From Strongylocentrotus droebachiensis (taxonomy: Eukaryota > Echinodermata > Echinoidea > Camarodonta > Strongylocentrotidae), in the NCBI GenBank assembly GCA_035222895.1, contig JAVYIG010002518.1, positions 124,001-188,000 of the forward strand: DNA of 64,000 nt, written 5' to 3'. The notes beneath the pieces were generated by a model, which was given only the letters and a program-made list of their open reading frames with translations, did not search any database and was not told where the DNA came from. The translations under genes and the position numbers were made by a program. This document shows, piece after piece, positions 44,343 through 55,284 of the stretch. Each line of letters starts with the position of its first letter. Position 1 is the stretch's first letter.

Positions 44343-44675
44343 GGCCTGTCCTCATCAGACCGACCGAAGTTGCAAAATAACCCGCTATATTCAGACTCAG
44401 GATATTGTCCCGAAGCTCTAAATTGCGTCCTCACCGGACCGATACGCTCATCACAAACTAGATGAAGACGGGCGCAAATTAGCCCGCTGTTTCCCAAATA
44501 GCAGGCTTATTTGGAAACAAGACCAAGATTTCTCTGAATATTTTCTCAACCAAATACTATGAAGCCGCTAATTGCAACTGCGGGATGATGAAGACGCAAA
44601 TTAGCTGGCTAATTTGACATTGGGCTAGATAAAATAGTGGGTTATTTTGCAACTTCGGTCTGATGAAGAAGGGCC
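44343..44675. mobile_element. MITE family S, copy S3 (333 bp)
   Basis: Left end GGCCTGTCCTCATCAGACCG; the inverted right end has CTTCATCAGACCGAAGTTGC. Interior carries the GGGATGATGAAGACGCAAAT block also found in S1. Ends differ from S1 and S2 in the CCGAAG part, so a separate subfamily. Confidence 0.85.
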
Positions 44676-45911
44676 TTTATTGCCTTTCAGGTAACAATTG
44701 GGGCTAATCTATGCAATATGTCCTGTGAGTGTGAGCGAGGGAGAAATGTTTGCCAACAAGTGAGATAAATAGAATGAGCTGCTTTAGGCAGAGATGGCAA
44801 CTCAAGTGGCCTAATTGATAAATGCTGGAATGAATTGTCAGCTAAAATGAGAGAAAAGAAAGTCATTCTTAGCCCTAATTGCTCCTTCAATCTTCATCTC
44901 AAATAGAAAACATTTGTGGAGATGTTGATTTGAGTGAGTTAAATGAAGTTGCCTTTAAGTAAAGCTTGTTTACTGATTGCAACCAACGAGATAGGTTTTA
45001 GGTAAAATAAAACTTGCTTTTGTCTGGTAAACAATTGCCATTTCAAAGAGCCCATTTAAACAACAATCATTGTTGATTGTTTTAATGTCTGTAGATGATC
45101 TTAGTTTAAACTGGACTAATCGGACTGTCAACTAATTAACAAAACTTATTCAAAATTGCTTTTGATGATTAACTTACTCTGTTCACATTGATGTATATTT
45201 CATATGTATTGTAATTTGTAGGTTTATTTGTAATTTTTTGTTTTGTTAAATATATGTAATTGTTTATCTTTGTATTTTGTTTTTATAGCGCTTAAAATAG
45301 GTGGTAAGCGCTTTATTAGCTTGTGATGAAGAGAATAATAGCCATAGTGAGGAATATGGTCAGAAGTTATTAGGGAGGGAGAACATTTGAGAGAGAGATC
45401 AGAAAGATATCAGGCAAGACAGGAGATAAGGGGGACCATGGACCAGTCCATGGGGGGGGGGGGGGGTGGGGCATATAATGGAAAAGAGGATTGCTTGGAA
45501 AGGGGAAGAAAAGAAAGAAAATACTATAATAAGTCATTAGGAAGCCTGTAGAGCTCATGAAATAAAAGAGAACGTAAATTTAAGGACCTACTGGGATTTT
45601 ATTCTGAATATAATAAAGATTAAATAGCGCTTGTATGGGTTACAAGATGTGGGTTAAGAAATACCAGAGTGATAGCATTCCATCTGTAATAGAGTTAGAA
45701 TTTCATGGGGATTGAACGCTTTCAGATGGTTTGGGAATTGTGTAAGATGATGAATAGTTGAAAGGTTGCAAGATCCACGGGCTGGAAAATCTATTCTCTA
45801 GGTACCCTCCCATTCATCCACAAAGCATGATTAGTTTTTACAAGGATTTATAAAGCAAAGACAGATCTCTATAGGGATGAAATCAGCGCACATTGGGAAT
45901 TCATTTTTTAA
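44676..45911. other. Single-copy stretch
   Basis: Contains a G-rich run at about 45450-45465 and, near 45288-45320, 'tagcgctt...aagcgctttatta', which resembles an old SINE 3' end. No gene seen. Confidence 0.4.
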
Positions 45912-46287
45912 AGGGATTGGGTATCTTTGTCTCAGATTCTAAACAAAATCCTGGATTTAGCTCATGCTGCAATCATAATTATAAACCTTTAGGTCAGTCA
46001 GGAATCCCATGACGTTTACAAGTCAATCGCCCGTCTGATTATTAAGATATTTATGAATGGAATTTCAAATTTCAAAAACCGTTTTCCCAACATTTTTTTA
46101 AAACAGAACAGTCTATTGGGGAAAATGAGTATAGTAAAACCATCACTCAAAGATTTTTACTTTTTTTGAGGCACTTCATGATCATTTTGAAGCGCAATTT
46201 GTTACGGGCTTCAATATTACACCATATCACGGACACTGATAATGGGAGGGCAATGCATCTCAGATTTAACATTGTTAAACCATGCCT
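45912..46287 (+). mobile_element. TTAA MITE family F, full copy (376 bp)
   Basis: TTAA at 45908-45911 and 46288-46291. Left end AGGGATTGGGTATC, inverted right end AGGCATGGTTTAAC: only weakly inverted. The right end matches the fragment at 1-47. Confidence 0.6.
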
Positions 46288-46291
46288 TTAA

Positions 46292-46939
46292 AATTTAATA
46301 TGGAACTTGATCTGAGTTTGTCTTTTTACATCAATTATCATATAATGATTTCAAGGTAGTGCATCGAGCCAGATTCTCATTTAGAATCCAGTCTCGGGAC
46401 TGTCTCTCATTTATTGCGCTCTGATTTGGGTCATTAATTTCCAATTACCGATTGTTTCCTCGCCCTCTCCGCGACCATTTTCTGCCCAATTTCAACTTTG
46501 AAGGAAGATCAAGGAGCATGCAGACCTCCATTCTTTATGACCCGATAAATTTAAAGTTGGTCTCTTGAGGTTGTGGGAAGATGAAGGTTGGAGAAGTATG
46601 AGAAGATTCCAATTACCAATTGGAACAATAGATTGGTTGTAAATTTACAAATGAATGATAACAGACACAAAAGAAAATGCAAACAAAACCTGTTCATGCA
46701 GGACCGTTGTAGTTCTAAACTTTAAGTTTGCAGAACCTCAAAGATATTAACAAGATACGCTAAACACAACAGGGTTCAAGCTGTACCGAAATGAGTATTC
46801 AAAGTTTTAACTACCCAGTACTAACTTGTCAAGCTCAAGCTCAAGCTTACCTTAACTTCAATGCAGGGACAACTCACCTAAAAATTAGAATGAGGAAACA
46901 TCAACGCTTTTTAATATGTTTTTCCAGCAGGGTAAATAA
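46292..46939. other. Single-copy stretch
   Basis: No gene. A small repeat 'caagctcaagctcaagctta' lies near 46830-46849. Confidence 0.4.
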
Positions 46940-47003
46940 TGGCAGTCCCAAAAAATTATGATTTTTCAAAATGTTTTTTGGGGCTGTGTAAATGGGTCTA
47001 TGG
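46940..47003 (-). mobile_element. Terminal fragment of MITE family T (T3)
   Basis: 'cccaaaaaattatgattttt', 'caaaatg' and 'gggctgtgtaaatggg' are the inverted form of the T1 left end (7593-7650). The rest of the element is absent. Confidence 0.65.
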
Positions 47004-48061
47004 ACTACTCTCTTCTCCATGAACAAGAGGAATACTTTTTTTAATTCCATTCATTTAGTCTCATATCTTGATTTTACACCAAAACTGAGACTGGTATTTC
47101 TACATCATTAATCCATTAGGATGGTTCATGTCGTTGGTTCACAATTTTTTTTTTTTAACATGTCTTGTCTATATTTTTGAAAGATATGTCACAATTTATG
47201 GAAGAGCAATCTTGTTCATTTCATTGTTTGATACCATGGTTACCATGGTGGATGGTAATTTGGACAAAAAAAAACATGGTTACCATGGTTCTTTTTTTAT
47301 AAGGGGCAGCCAGGGTGCCAAGCTAGGAATACAAGTGTGTGTTTTTTTTAGTTTTTTCTTCTTGGGGAGGGGATCTTCTTTCTTTCTAGATGCAAGCTTT
47401 CTTTGCCTGGGATAATAGATCACCAATTATGGCGGGAAAATTGATAAGCTATCATTGACAGACATGCCCCTTACTCTAATTGCAGGTTAATCCTGGCAAC
47501 AAGATGATGTTAATCACTTCAGTAGCTCCATAAGAACGTTTAATTGATATCCATAAAAACAACTTCCCTTGCTTCAGCATGTTTGTCTCACGATATGCTG
47601 ATAGCTTCTTCTTCTTTTTTTCATCAACATCTTATAGAAAATGTGATGTTGCTGCTGAAGTGATGTTGTCCTTAGTTAAGTTTTATGCAGGATTAACTAA
47701 AGTTATATTTTAACTCACTGACTACTGAATTCATTCTTTCCCATAGGTTTAATACAGTAGCCACCCGGTTCAGGTAAAGAAAGGGTTAATGTTGGAAACT
47801 TAATTGTTGATGGTGAGATGCTTGATCATCCTAGCAACGGAGGATAATTAACTCCAGTAGCTGTGGTCTCTTTATCTTGTTTGCATCAAAGCAGATGCCT
47901 CTTGTACCTCTGTCTTGTCTTGGTTTTCCATCTGTATTCAATTTACAGTGTTTACTACCCTTGTTTTAAACTCTTCAGGTAAATGTAATTTTATACCAAA
48001 AGGCATTAAATCCTTAAGAACAGCTTTTATGTTGTTCCTAAAAGGCTACCAATCCCCAAGA
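47004..48061. other. Single-copy stretch
   Basis: A palindrome-rich patch with 'accatggttaccatgg' lies at 47233-47248 and 'catggttaccatggtt' at 47275-47290. A 95-codon frame (47128-47415) has no motif. Confidence 0.4.
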
Positions 48062-48296
48062 TACAGTTAACAAATAAATAATTTGTACCTTACCAAGTTT
48101 TGTAATTTCTAAGCATGTTAAAAATTGATTTGTACCTGATTATGTTTCTTGGGAATGTGACATATTAAAGCTAACATCTTAAAGTATTCAACAGAGGTCC
48201 TGATTCAACCAGTCCACCTTTCATTCTTGAGTTTCAAAAATCACAAAAATCATAGAATTTAAAGGGGTATGAGGAATAATTAAGTTGTTTACCTGT
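48062..48296 (+). repeat. Dispersed repeat BB, copy 2
   Basis: Aligns with 36244-36457 through its whole length, with small indels. Its right limit is where the BB1 match stops. Confidence 0.75.
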
Positions 48297-48702
48297 ATAT
48301 TTTGTCTGTGTTTAGTGGGTTCGTTATACAGGTTATATACTGTAGTAAAAAAATCAGTGTGAATCAATGTGACTTCAGTGTAGAGACATTGCACATTTAA
48401 AGGGGAATTCCACCCTGATGTTTCAAATGACCTGGTTCATCTGTTGAATGTGTATATTGATATCTGCTTTGTATAAACCTATGACCTTTGACTGTATATT
48501 TGAGGGATGATTGAACACAAATTCATTTCGATGTGAAACCAATCATTGCTCAATTGAATCCTACTTAACTTCAAATCACATATGCGGTGTTTTTTCAGTA
48601 TATCCAACTTCTTTTGACATAGAATTGTCGGACTGCTCAAACTCAATCTCCAATCCTATCCATTTTCTTCTCACAAAAATGACTTGGACTTTTCACTTTT
48701 AG
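48297..48702. other. Single-copy stretch with a TTAA-MITE-like left end
   Basis: 'tttaaaggggaattccaccc' at about 48398-48417 looks like the left end of a family R-type element, but no matching right end was found. Confidence 0.4.
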
Positions 48703-48828
48703 CGTTTCCATCAGCGGACTTGTTGAGATTTGAAGATGAAAGAATTACAGACAAGAAATATCAGCGTTTCTTTAAGCGGACCTGTTGAGATTTAAAGATG
48801 AAAGAATCTAAAAGACAAGAAAAGCACA
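48703..48828. repeat. Two-copy tandem duplication, ~63-bp period
   Basis: 'gcgtttc', 'gcggac(t/c)tgttgagattt' and 'agatgaaagaat' occur once in each copy (48703-48765, 48766-48828). Confidence 0.88.
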
Positions 48829-49204
48829 TGTAATCCTTACCAAGTCGATTTAGCTTAGCACCGCATCAAAGGGCGCAATGTATATTGGTAATCTCTACTA
48901 GTTAGTATCTCTATGCTAGCGCTATTATCATGAGATAAAAAATACAGAGAGGATAACACGTAGAGATAACGTGATTACAAGATGGTAGCATTTATGGGGG
49001 TTTGCTTTGAAGATCTGTTCTTAGCCGCAAAGAGGGGGAGAGGGAGAGAGCAAGAGAGAGAGAGAGAGAGAAAGAGAGAGATCAAAGAGCTTTTATATCT
49101 GATTTAGTTTGTAATCTTGTATTCTTTCACTCTATCCACTCTACCTCTTTTTTTAAAAGTGTGCTTTACTTTAGCTGTGATAAGGAGAAAACGAAGAGAA
49201 GAAA
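48829..49204. other. Single-copy stretch with (GA)n
   Basis: A (GA)n run at 49029-49082. No gene seen. Confidence 0.5.
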
Positions 49205-49540
49205 CTATCATTTTAAGCTCTTTATGGTAATCCAGCCTTGGACCAGCAAAGGCAGAGTTTAAGAAATATTACAGAAATTGCATGTACACTGTAAGCACAA
49301 AATCATTGATTTTTATCACATTCCAGTGTTTCGTTGCTTAGCAACCACCAACGAAGAACCAGAATATGAGAAAAATCAAAGATACTATCATTTTAAGCAC
49401 TTTATAGTAATCCAGCCTAGTAACTGCAAAGTTTCAGAAGTATTACAGAAGTTACATTTCCACTTAAATCATTGATTTTTCTCACAATCCTGTGTTTCCT
49501 TGCTAAGCAACCGCCGACCACAGGGGAAAAATCAAAGATA
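49205..49540. repeat. Two-copy tandem duplication, ~180-bp period
   Basis: 'actatcattttaagc', 'gtaatccagcct' and 'aaaatcaaagata' recur. Copy 1 is about 49205-49384 and copy 2 49385-49540. Copy 2 ends at the TA where MITE W1 is inserted. Confidence 0.85.
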
Positions 49541-49696
49541 CAGTCAAACCTGTCTATAGGGACCGCCCAAGGGAAACACAAAAAGTGGCCTTTGTAGACA
49601 GGTTCCTTTAGTACATGATTCAATGAGAAACCATTTTCAAGGGAAACAACAAATGTGGCCTTTGTAGACGGGTGGTCACTAAAGCAGGTTTGACTG
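49541..49696. mobile_element. TA-flanked MITE family W, copy W1 (156 bp)
   Basis: Ends CAGTCAAACCTG and inverted CAGTCAAACCTG, with TA on each side. It folds on itself: 'gtggcctttgtagac' occurs in two places with inverted partners. The 141-codon minus frame 49417-49842 crosses it and is not a gene. Confidence 0.87.
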
Positions 49697-49885
49697 TATA
49701 TGCTTACAGTGTAAATGCAGCTTCTGACTGGGGTGTGACTGTTGTAATGGTGGTTGTAAGATGGATGGAATGGATGATGAAGACCAGAAGATGTGAACCA
49801 TCTTATGATGTCAAGAGGGTAATGGTTGGCATCTTGTTTCACATCATAGGAGATAAGTACAACGATAACCTGTTTGTACCCTTAA

Positions 49886-50252
49886 AGGTAAAGACCAGTA
49901 TTGGTAACGCCCCAATTTCAAAAAATGAAATGGAAGCTCTCATTACCAATCATGTGAAAGAATATGTTTTGACTAATACATGATGATAACAAAATTGCCG
50001 GGAAACCGCCTACTAATTCATATATTTGGTAAATTTGTTTCTCTCATGGTCCTGTGAGAGATATAGGGTAGTCCCGTATACATCTTTCTGTGTATAGTGC
50101 TTGTAACTTTACGAAGAATGGGCCAAATTTCTTATCATTTTGATGATTCCAGAACCTTGCAGATGCTAGATGCTAGATGATCAACCTTTTCTGATCGATT
50201 CCACAACGTTTCTTTCACAATGCAATCGCATGACCATAACTGGTGTTTACCT
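49886..50252 (-). mobile_element. TTAA MITE family P, copy P3 (367 bp)
   Basis: TTAA at 49882-49885 and 50253-50256. Inverted relative to P1 and P2, with the same interior. The right-hand TTAA is shared with the next element (Q1). Confidence 0.92.
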
Positions 50253-50256
50253 TTAA

Positions 50257-50769
50257 AGGTACAATGTCCCATTTGCAGGCCAAAAAAATGAAAAGGTTAA
50301 AATTCCAATGGCATTTGAAACATAATACCAATTTAGGACTTCCCTCAAAACAAAAGGGTGGGAAAATAACGACTACTAGTTGTCGATCGACTTAACAGCT
50401 ATAGAGTCAGTAAGTAATAGTCTGATTTTCAGACCATTGTACCGAATGGTCCTACGTTTTATGCTGCGCAAAGATTCAATCAACTTAATTCGGCCATTAC
50501 AAGAAGTGGGTTATTGATGTGGACAAATGCTCATGTACCTTGTTACAGCTCATTTTATGTATGTTATTACCAAAGAAAAAAAGAAATCAGTCAGTCACTC
50601 AATAGTGTCTGACAGTGAAGTCTATAAAGCAAACAGGTTTCCTTGCATAATTTGAATACTAGGACACTGCTAACGTTTAAATTTCACAGATAGGACATAC
50701 CTGACATATTCATAATTCCTGCAAAGTTCTACAGAATTTGATGTTGGCTGCAAAAGGGATACGCTACCT
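50257..50769 (+). mobile_element. TTAA MITE family Q, full copy Q1 (513 bp)
   Basis: Left end AGGTACAATGTCCCATTTGC; inverted right end AGGTAGCGTATCCCTTTTGC. TTAA on both sides (50253-50256 shared with P3; 50770-50773). The interior is non-coding. Confidence 0.82.
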
Positions 50770-50773
50770 TTAA

Positions 50774-51924
50774 AGGTGCAATGGCTCAGTGATCCAACTT
50801 TTCAATGTTTTTGATAGGAACATGGGTTATTACAAATTTGCATATATGCAAATACATGTCATCATTCAAATTACTTTAGCAGAGGAACGATGTTACTTTC
50901 TTTTGAAGAAAATTTGATTATATCGAAACAAAATATATAGGAAACAAGTTTTGAATTACGACATGTGACATGGTTGAATTAGCTTTTATTATTGTTATTA
51001 GACGATATACAAAATAGCTTTTATCAGTCTGATTTTTCTCAAACTTTTTTTTTTCAAGATTTGTTTTCTTCTGCATTTCTGGATGCAAAATATTTTTCCT
51101 GGGATTTATCCTTCAATTTGTGGCTGGCATGCAAGTAAAATCGCATCATGAAGATAAATGCATGGCTAGCATATTTCTATTGGTGCTTGCAAGGAAACAA
51201 GAGCAAGCTGTTTGTTGTCTTTCATAGTCCTTGAATGAAAAACAGAGCTTTATTGGTCTTGGTAGGGAGGGGAAATTGTTTTGAAATCATCTAGCACCAC
51301 CCATAGTGCATTCCTTCCACCATATATCATGACATCGTTTATTGGTGCTGCCTTCCAATCTGTTAACAGTTGTTTTAATGCAAGACATTAACTAGCTAAA
51401 TAGGCTGGAATAAACGACAGTTTCAGTTTCGATCTTGAGGTTAGAGAGATCCATTTATCAAGGCGCCTTTGTGTTACCAAGTGAATGAATGGATGGAAGA
51501 AAGGATGAGGCTGCGAATCTTCTGGTTCGTAGCTCATACAACACTCGTTAATATCGTGAGGCTTAAATGAAATTTTCCTGAAACAATTTTAAGAGGAAAA
51601 AGAAATATACCTTCCAGTATATGGATTCCCTTTATATTTTTGTCCAATATTTGCATGAACATAATTCATGTTTGAACGTGAGAGGATTGAACCTCAAGTT
51701 GGATTGATGGTTGGTCGCCTACCCAAGCACATTCCAGGTGCATTAAACAAGATATCATCAGTGTGTGGTATATCATCTGAAAATATGGTCTACTTTCTCT
51801 TTTGGAGGCTCATTTGCATTGCATTAAAACAAATGTTAATAAATCTTCTTTTTTTCCAACAACAATTTACTTGTAAAAACGTTGGTGTTTTGTTTTTGTT
51901 TTTGTTTTTCAATTATGTGAGTTG
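50774..51924. other. Single-copy stretch
   Basis: Starts 'aggtgcaatggctcagtgat' right after a TTAA, perhaps a third abutting element, but no right end is found. No gene. Confidence 0.4.
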
Positions 51925-52045
51925 TGCTCATGTGCCCCTTGATGCTGCTCTGCCTGCATTGGCATGGAAGCGAGGAGTGTCACCTGACTAAAGACCCGAA
52001 TAATTCACTGGTGTTTTGAGAGCAAGCATTCACACTGCAAAATCT
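51925..52045 (-). repeat. Repeat V, copy 3
   Basis: Inverted relative to V1 and V2: 'gaataattcactggtgtttt', 'gagcaagcattcacactgca' and 'gatgctgctctgcctgcatt' match their complements. Confidence 0.7.
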
Positions 52046-52256
52046 AGAAGATTTCAGCTGGCATTTCTTAAAACCTACACTCCTGAGGTGGATTTTTCAA
52101 TTGTTGTTTTTTGTCATGCTAAAGTGTCGTTGCATAGCATCTTCTGACAAAACTCTGGAATAGATGGAGAAAAAAAACAATGTTTTTGCTTGCAGTGCAT
52201 ATGCCCCTTGTAATAGCAGTTTGGTCCAAGGTAAAGAGGAATGATTTGTGTCTTTT

Positions 52257-52498
52257 CAGTGGCGGATCTAGGGGGGGGGGGTTGGGGGGGTTGCAACCCC
52301 CAAAAAAAAAAATCCGGGGACCATTTTTTTAAATCTTATCGCAAGAAAACGCCATTTTCACACACAGATTTTCAAAAATTTTCCCCCTCCCACACCCTCC
52401 CCCCTCGCTCGCTCCGCTCGCTTGGACTCGGTCGCTACGCTCCCTCGCATACCACCCCAACCCCCCCCCCCCTTTATAAAAAGCTGGATCCGCCCCTG
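52257..52498. mobile_element. hAT-like MITE with poly-G/poly-C arms (242 bp)
   Basis: Ends CAGTGGCGGATC and inverted CAGGGGCGGATC, each followed by long G or C runs, so the element can fold into a G:C-paired stem. Such CAG-GGCGGATC ends are typical of widespread animal hAT-type MITEs. No 8-bp duplication is visible (TGTCTTTT against CTTTACAA). The interior has 'ctcgctcgctccgctcgctt'. Confidence 0.78.
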
Positions 52499-52755
52499 CT
52501 TTACAAGTTTATGATATGAATATTTAGAAATTATCTTTGGTAGTGATTTGCCCATTATTTCACTTTAAGCTAGGTATTTTTGTGCTGTTCATCATCATAA
52601 ACTCTGCAGCTTTTGTGCTTTGAAAATAAACTTCTTCAAGGATGCAGTGTTGTTTGTGAATCCCTCCACCTCTTTTCCTGTCCATCTCACTCTTTTTATA
52701 AGACATAAGAATTCTTCTTTCTTCTGATATTTATCTCCTTTTTCTTCTATTTTAA

Positions 52756-52900
52756 AGGTAATGTATCCCTAAAGATGTTTTCAAGCCCTTTCGTTTTGAG
52801 GGAAGTTCTAAATTAGTACTATCTTTCAAATGTCATTGGAATTTAACCTTTCCATTTTCTTTGGCCTACAAATGGGACATAATGTCCAGTTCATTTCTAT
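52756..52900 (-). mobile_element. TTAA MITE family Q, deleted copy Q2
   Basis: TTAA at 52752-52755, left end AGGTAATGTATCCC. The right part has 'tttggcctacaaatgggaca', the inverted Q1 left end, but the terminal bases and TTAA are lost. Much of the interior is deleted. Confidence 0.7.
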
Positions 52901-53302
52901 CTACCATTGCCCCTCCTGTCTGTTTATCCACCTGTCTAGTCTTCTCCATGAAAATCCCTTTGCAATTTGTTGGTCTATGTATTAAAAATTATGAATAAAA
53001 TATCTATCAAGTTATCATAACAGTGCCCTCTCTTGCAAAGAGTTGCAATTGATCTGAATCAATGGCAAGTCCTCCAATCAATTGCAAGTTTTGCACTCTC
53101 CAATCTCTTATGTACAATGTTGCAATTGATATCTATCACATTTTTATATGATGGGGCCCTTGTTCACATTAATTTTTTATCTGTTTTCATATTCTCCACC
53201 CTCTGTCTTGTGATATTCGCTTTCATATCCTCTACCAATGCCACAGTTGTCATATCTTCATCCTCTGTACTCTCCTGTTAGTTCTTCTTTCTATCACACT
53301 CC
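52901..53302. other. Single-copy stretch
   Basis: 'gttgcaattgat' occurs twice (about 53042 and 53122). No gene supported; the hydrophobic 82-codon frame 53033-53281 is probably chance. Confidence 0.4.
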
Positions 53303-53384
53303 CTCACCCCCCCATCCTCTTCTCTCATCCTCTCTCTCATCCTCTCTCATCCTCCCTCATCCTCCCTCATCCTCTCTCATCATG
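53303..53384. repeat. (CTCATCCTC)n short tandem repeat
   Basis: About nine units of 'tcatcctc(c/t)c' in 80 bases. Confidence 0.88.
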
Positions 53385-54189
53385 GCTATCCTCACTGAGT
53401 AGAACCAGACTCCCTGGTTGAGAAGGGCACGCCCTTGGAAGACTTTGTTAAAATCTGCCATCTCCCTATAAATAACTGTAACCAAGGTATTCTGAGCCAT
53501 TATTCATCCACATCTTCAGCATCAGTATGTAAAGACATGTTCACACAAAACATTTGGGAGTTGCTAATATTTTTCCTTTTCTTTGATTTTTGAATTAGGG
53601 TATTCATCTCACAGTGGAAGATGTTTACATCTCAAGACTCTCTAGGAATAACTTTATTAAACATTGATTTTCTGCTCAAATTGCTTGATCAATATTATTC
53701 AAATTCAAATGATTTTTATTTCTCATGCAAAACATAATACAAGAATATTTATATCACAAAAAAAAAAAAAAAAAAAAAAAAATATTATAGTGATTTCCTT
53801 GGGAGTAACAGTATTTTCTGTTGATTTGAAACCATTTTTGAGACATGCCCTATATTTCTGGATTTCTTTATTATTTTCCCAGCCAGTTTGGCCCTTGTTA
53901 ATGAAATGGCCATTGCAGCAATCGGGCGATGGAAAAACTTAATTTAATTTAGTTTAATTTAATTAAGGAACTTTATATAACTATCTTGATCTAAGGAGAC
54001 ACGAACAGACAAAGTCAGTTTAAGTTTGAAATATTGTAATGTGAACATGTTCAGTATTCTATGTGTGGTCGTATCCCAGGTGTTAGTACTCTCTGCACAT
54101 TAATGTCATATACTCTTAAATTCATATGCAACTTTGGAGATCAACCTTGAATGATGGGCCTTGTGCCATGTCATACATTCCTAAATGCC
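53385..54189. other. Single-copy stretch with A24 run
   Basis: An uninterrupted A run at about 53759-53782 and an AATTT-rich patch at 53940-53965. No retroposed gene can be recognised before the A run. Confidence 0.45.
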
Positions 54190-54193
54190 TTAA

Positions 54194-54382
54194 AGCCCCA
54201 CTGCACTACTTATAGCTACTTGCGCCCTCTATATAGCAAACGATGCCTAATCGGTGACCATCGATCGGTCCCCATGATCCCCTTTTTATTATGTTAATTG
54301 AGAGCTGATTTGATGAGATAACCACCTGTCAGTGAGCTTGCAGGGAGATCTAATCCCTCCTGTACACTAGTACAGATGGGCT
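54194..54382 (+). mobile_element. TTAA MITE family M, full copy (189 bp)
   Basis: TTAA at 54190-54193 and 54383-54386. Begins AGCCCCACTGCACTACTT and ends GATGGGCT. The right TTAA is shared with the next MITE. Confidence 0.92.
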
Positions 54383-54386
54383 TTAA

Positions 54387-54690
54387 AGAGAAGGCAGAGT
54401 TCTGGGACAGGTGAAAATGAGAATTTGTGAGCTTTTCTCTTAATGTCACTTTGGAAGAATATCAAAAAAGAATTCCCCCCCCCCCCCCCCTCTCCTGGAG
54501 AAAAGGATTTCTCTACAAATGCCCTCATTTTCAAAATATGACAAGAAATAGCTGAAATGTTTGGACCAAACTTTACTGCCACATGTGTGTGTATAGTCCC
54601 ATATACACATCCTTGTGTGCAGTGGACCTTTCTTTTAGGAAGATCGAGTCGATTTCTCAACATTTTGTAACCCCTCTCAATAGACCGGTT
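54387..54690 (+). mobile_element. TTAA MITE family P, diverged partial copy P6
   Basis: The left end AGAGAAGGCAGAGTTCTGG resembles P5, and 'tagtcccatatacacatcct' matches the P interior. The right end and its TTAA are missing. A C run lies at about 54475-54490. Confidence 0.65.
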
Positions 54691-55096
54691 AACTATCATA
54701 TTCTAATTTTATGCATACTTTTTAAACAAAGGTTGTTATTGACAGCCTAAAAGCTTGCCCGGGGCTTGACTGACATAGCAACACATAATGTATGCTCATA
54801 TTGTCCTGCCTCCTTGACAGTGTCCAATGGATCTGTGCAACGTTTGGAGCAACAAACTTAGGTCCCTCTTTCCATAATTATAACTGAACAACTTAAGATA
54901 GCTTTCTACAGTAGATGTGGACTTGGTGAAGAGCAACCCATTTGTGAGACTGTCAGAGTGGTTAGTCTACTTACATCGTAGTTTCATTGTGGTTGATACT
55001 TGATAGAACTTGATTGAATGATAATACCATGAATTATATATTCCCATTGAATAATCTCGTGTACATACCGGTATGTGACCATTCAGACAGGGGTAA
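54691..55096. other. Single-copy stretch
   Basis: No recognisable feature. Confidence 0.4.
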
Positions 55097-55284
55097 GGGG
55101 TGATGGCTCAGTGGTAGAGCAGTGCTCTCGTAACCGGGAGGTCCCGGGTTCCTAACCAAGTCGATGTGCTTGTGCCCTTTGGTGATATCAAGTTCCTGGG
55201 AGAGGACTTAATGCCGTTGGTCCCCTTGTTGCCTACTATGCAAACATACACCTGCTTTCTTAGCAGTCAGGTAAAACAAACAAA
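55097..55284 (+). mobile_element. tRNA-Thr-like SINE, family B, copy B2
   Basis: Box A TGGCTCAGTGG (55104-55114). The anticodon stem-loop reads CTCGTAA (CGT, Thr-type). Box B is mutated (GGTTCCTAACC). The body shares 'ttggtcccc', 'ctttcttagcagtcaggtaa' and the (AAAC)n tail with B1. Confidence 0.83.

Noticed and set aside
49417-49842. 141-codon minus frame
   Set aside because: Runs across a tandem duplication and MITE W1, with no motif; composition fits chance.
53759-53782. Poly-A tail of a processed pseudogene
   Set aside because: No gene-like sequence or target duplication could be recognised upstream of the A run.
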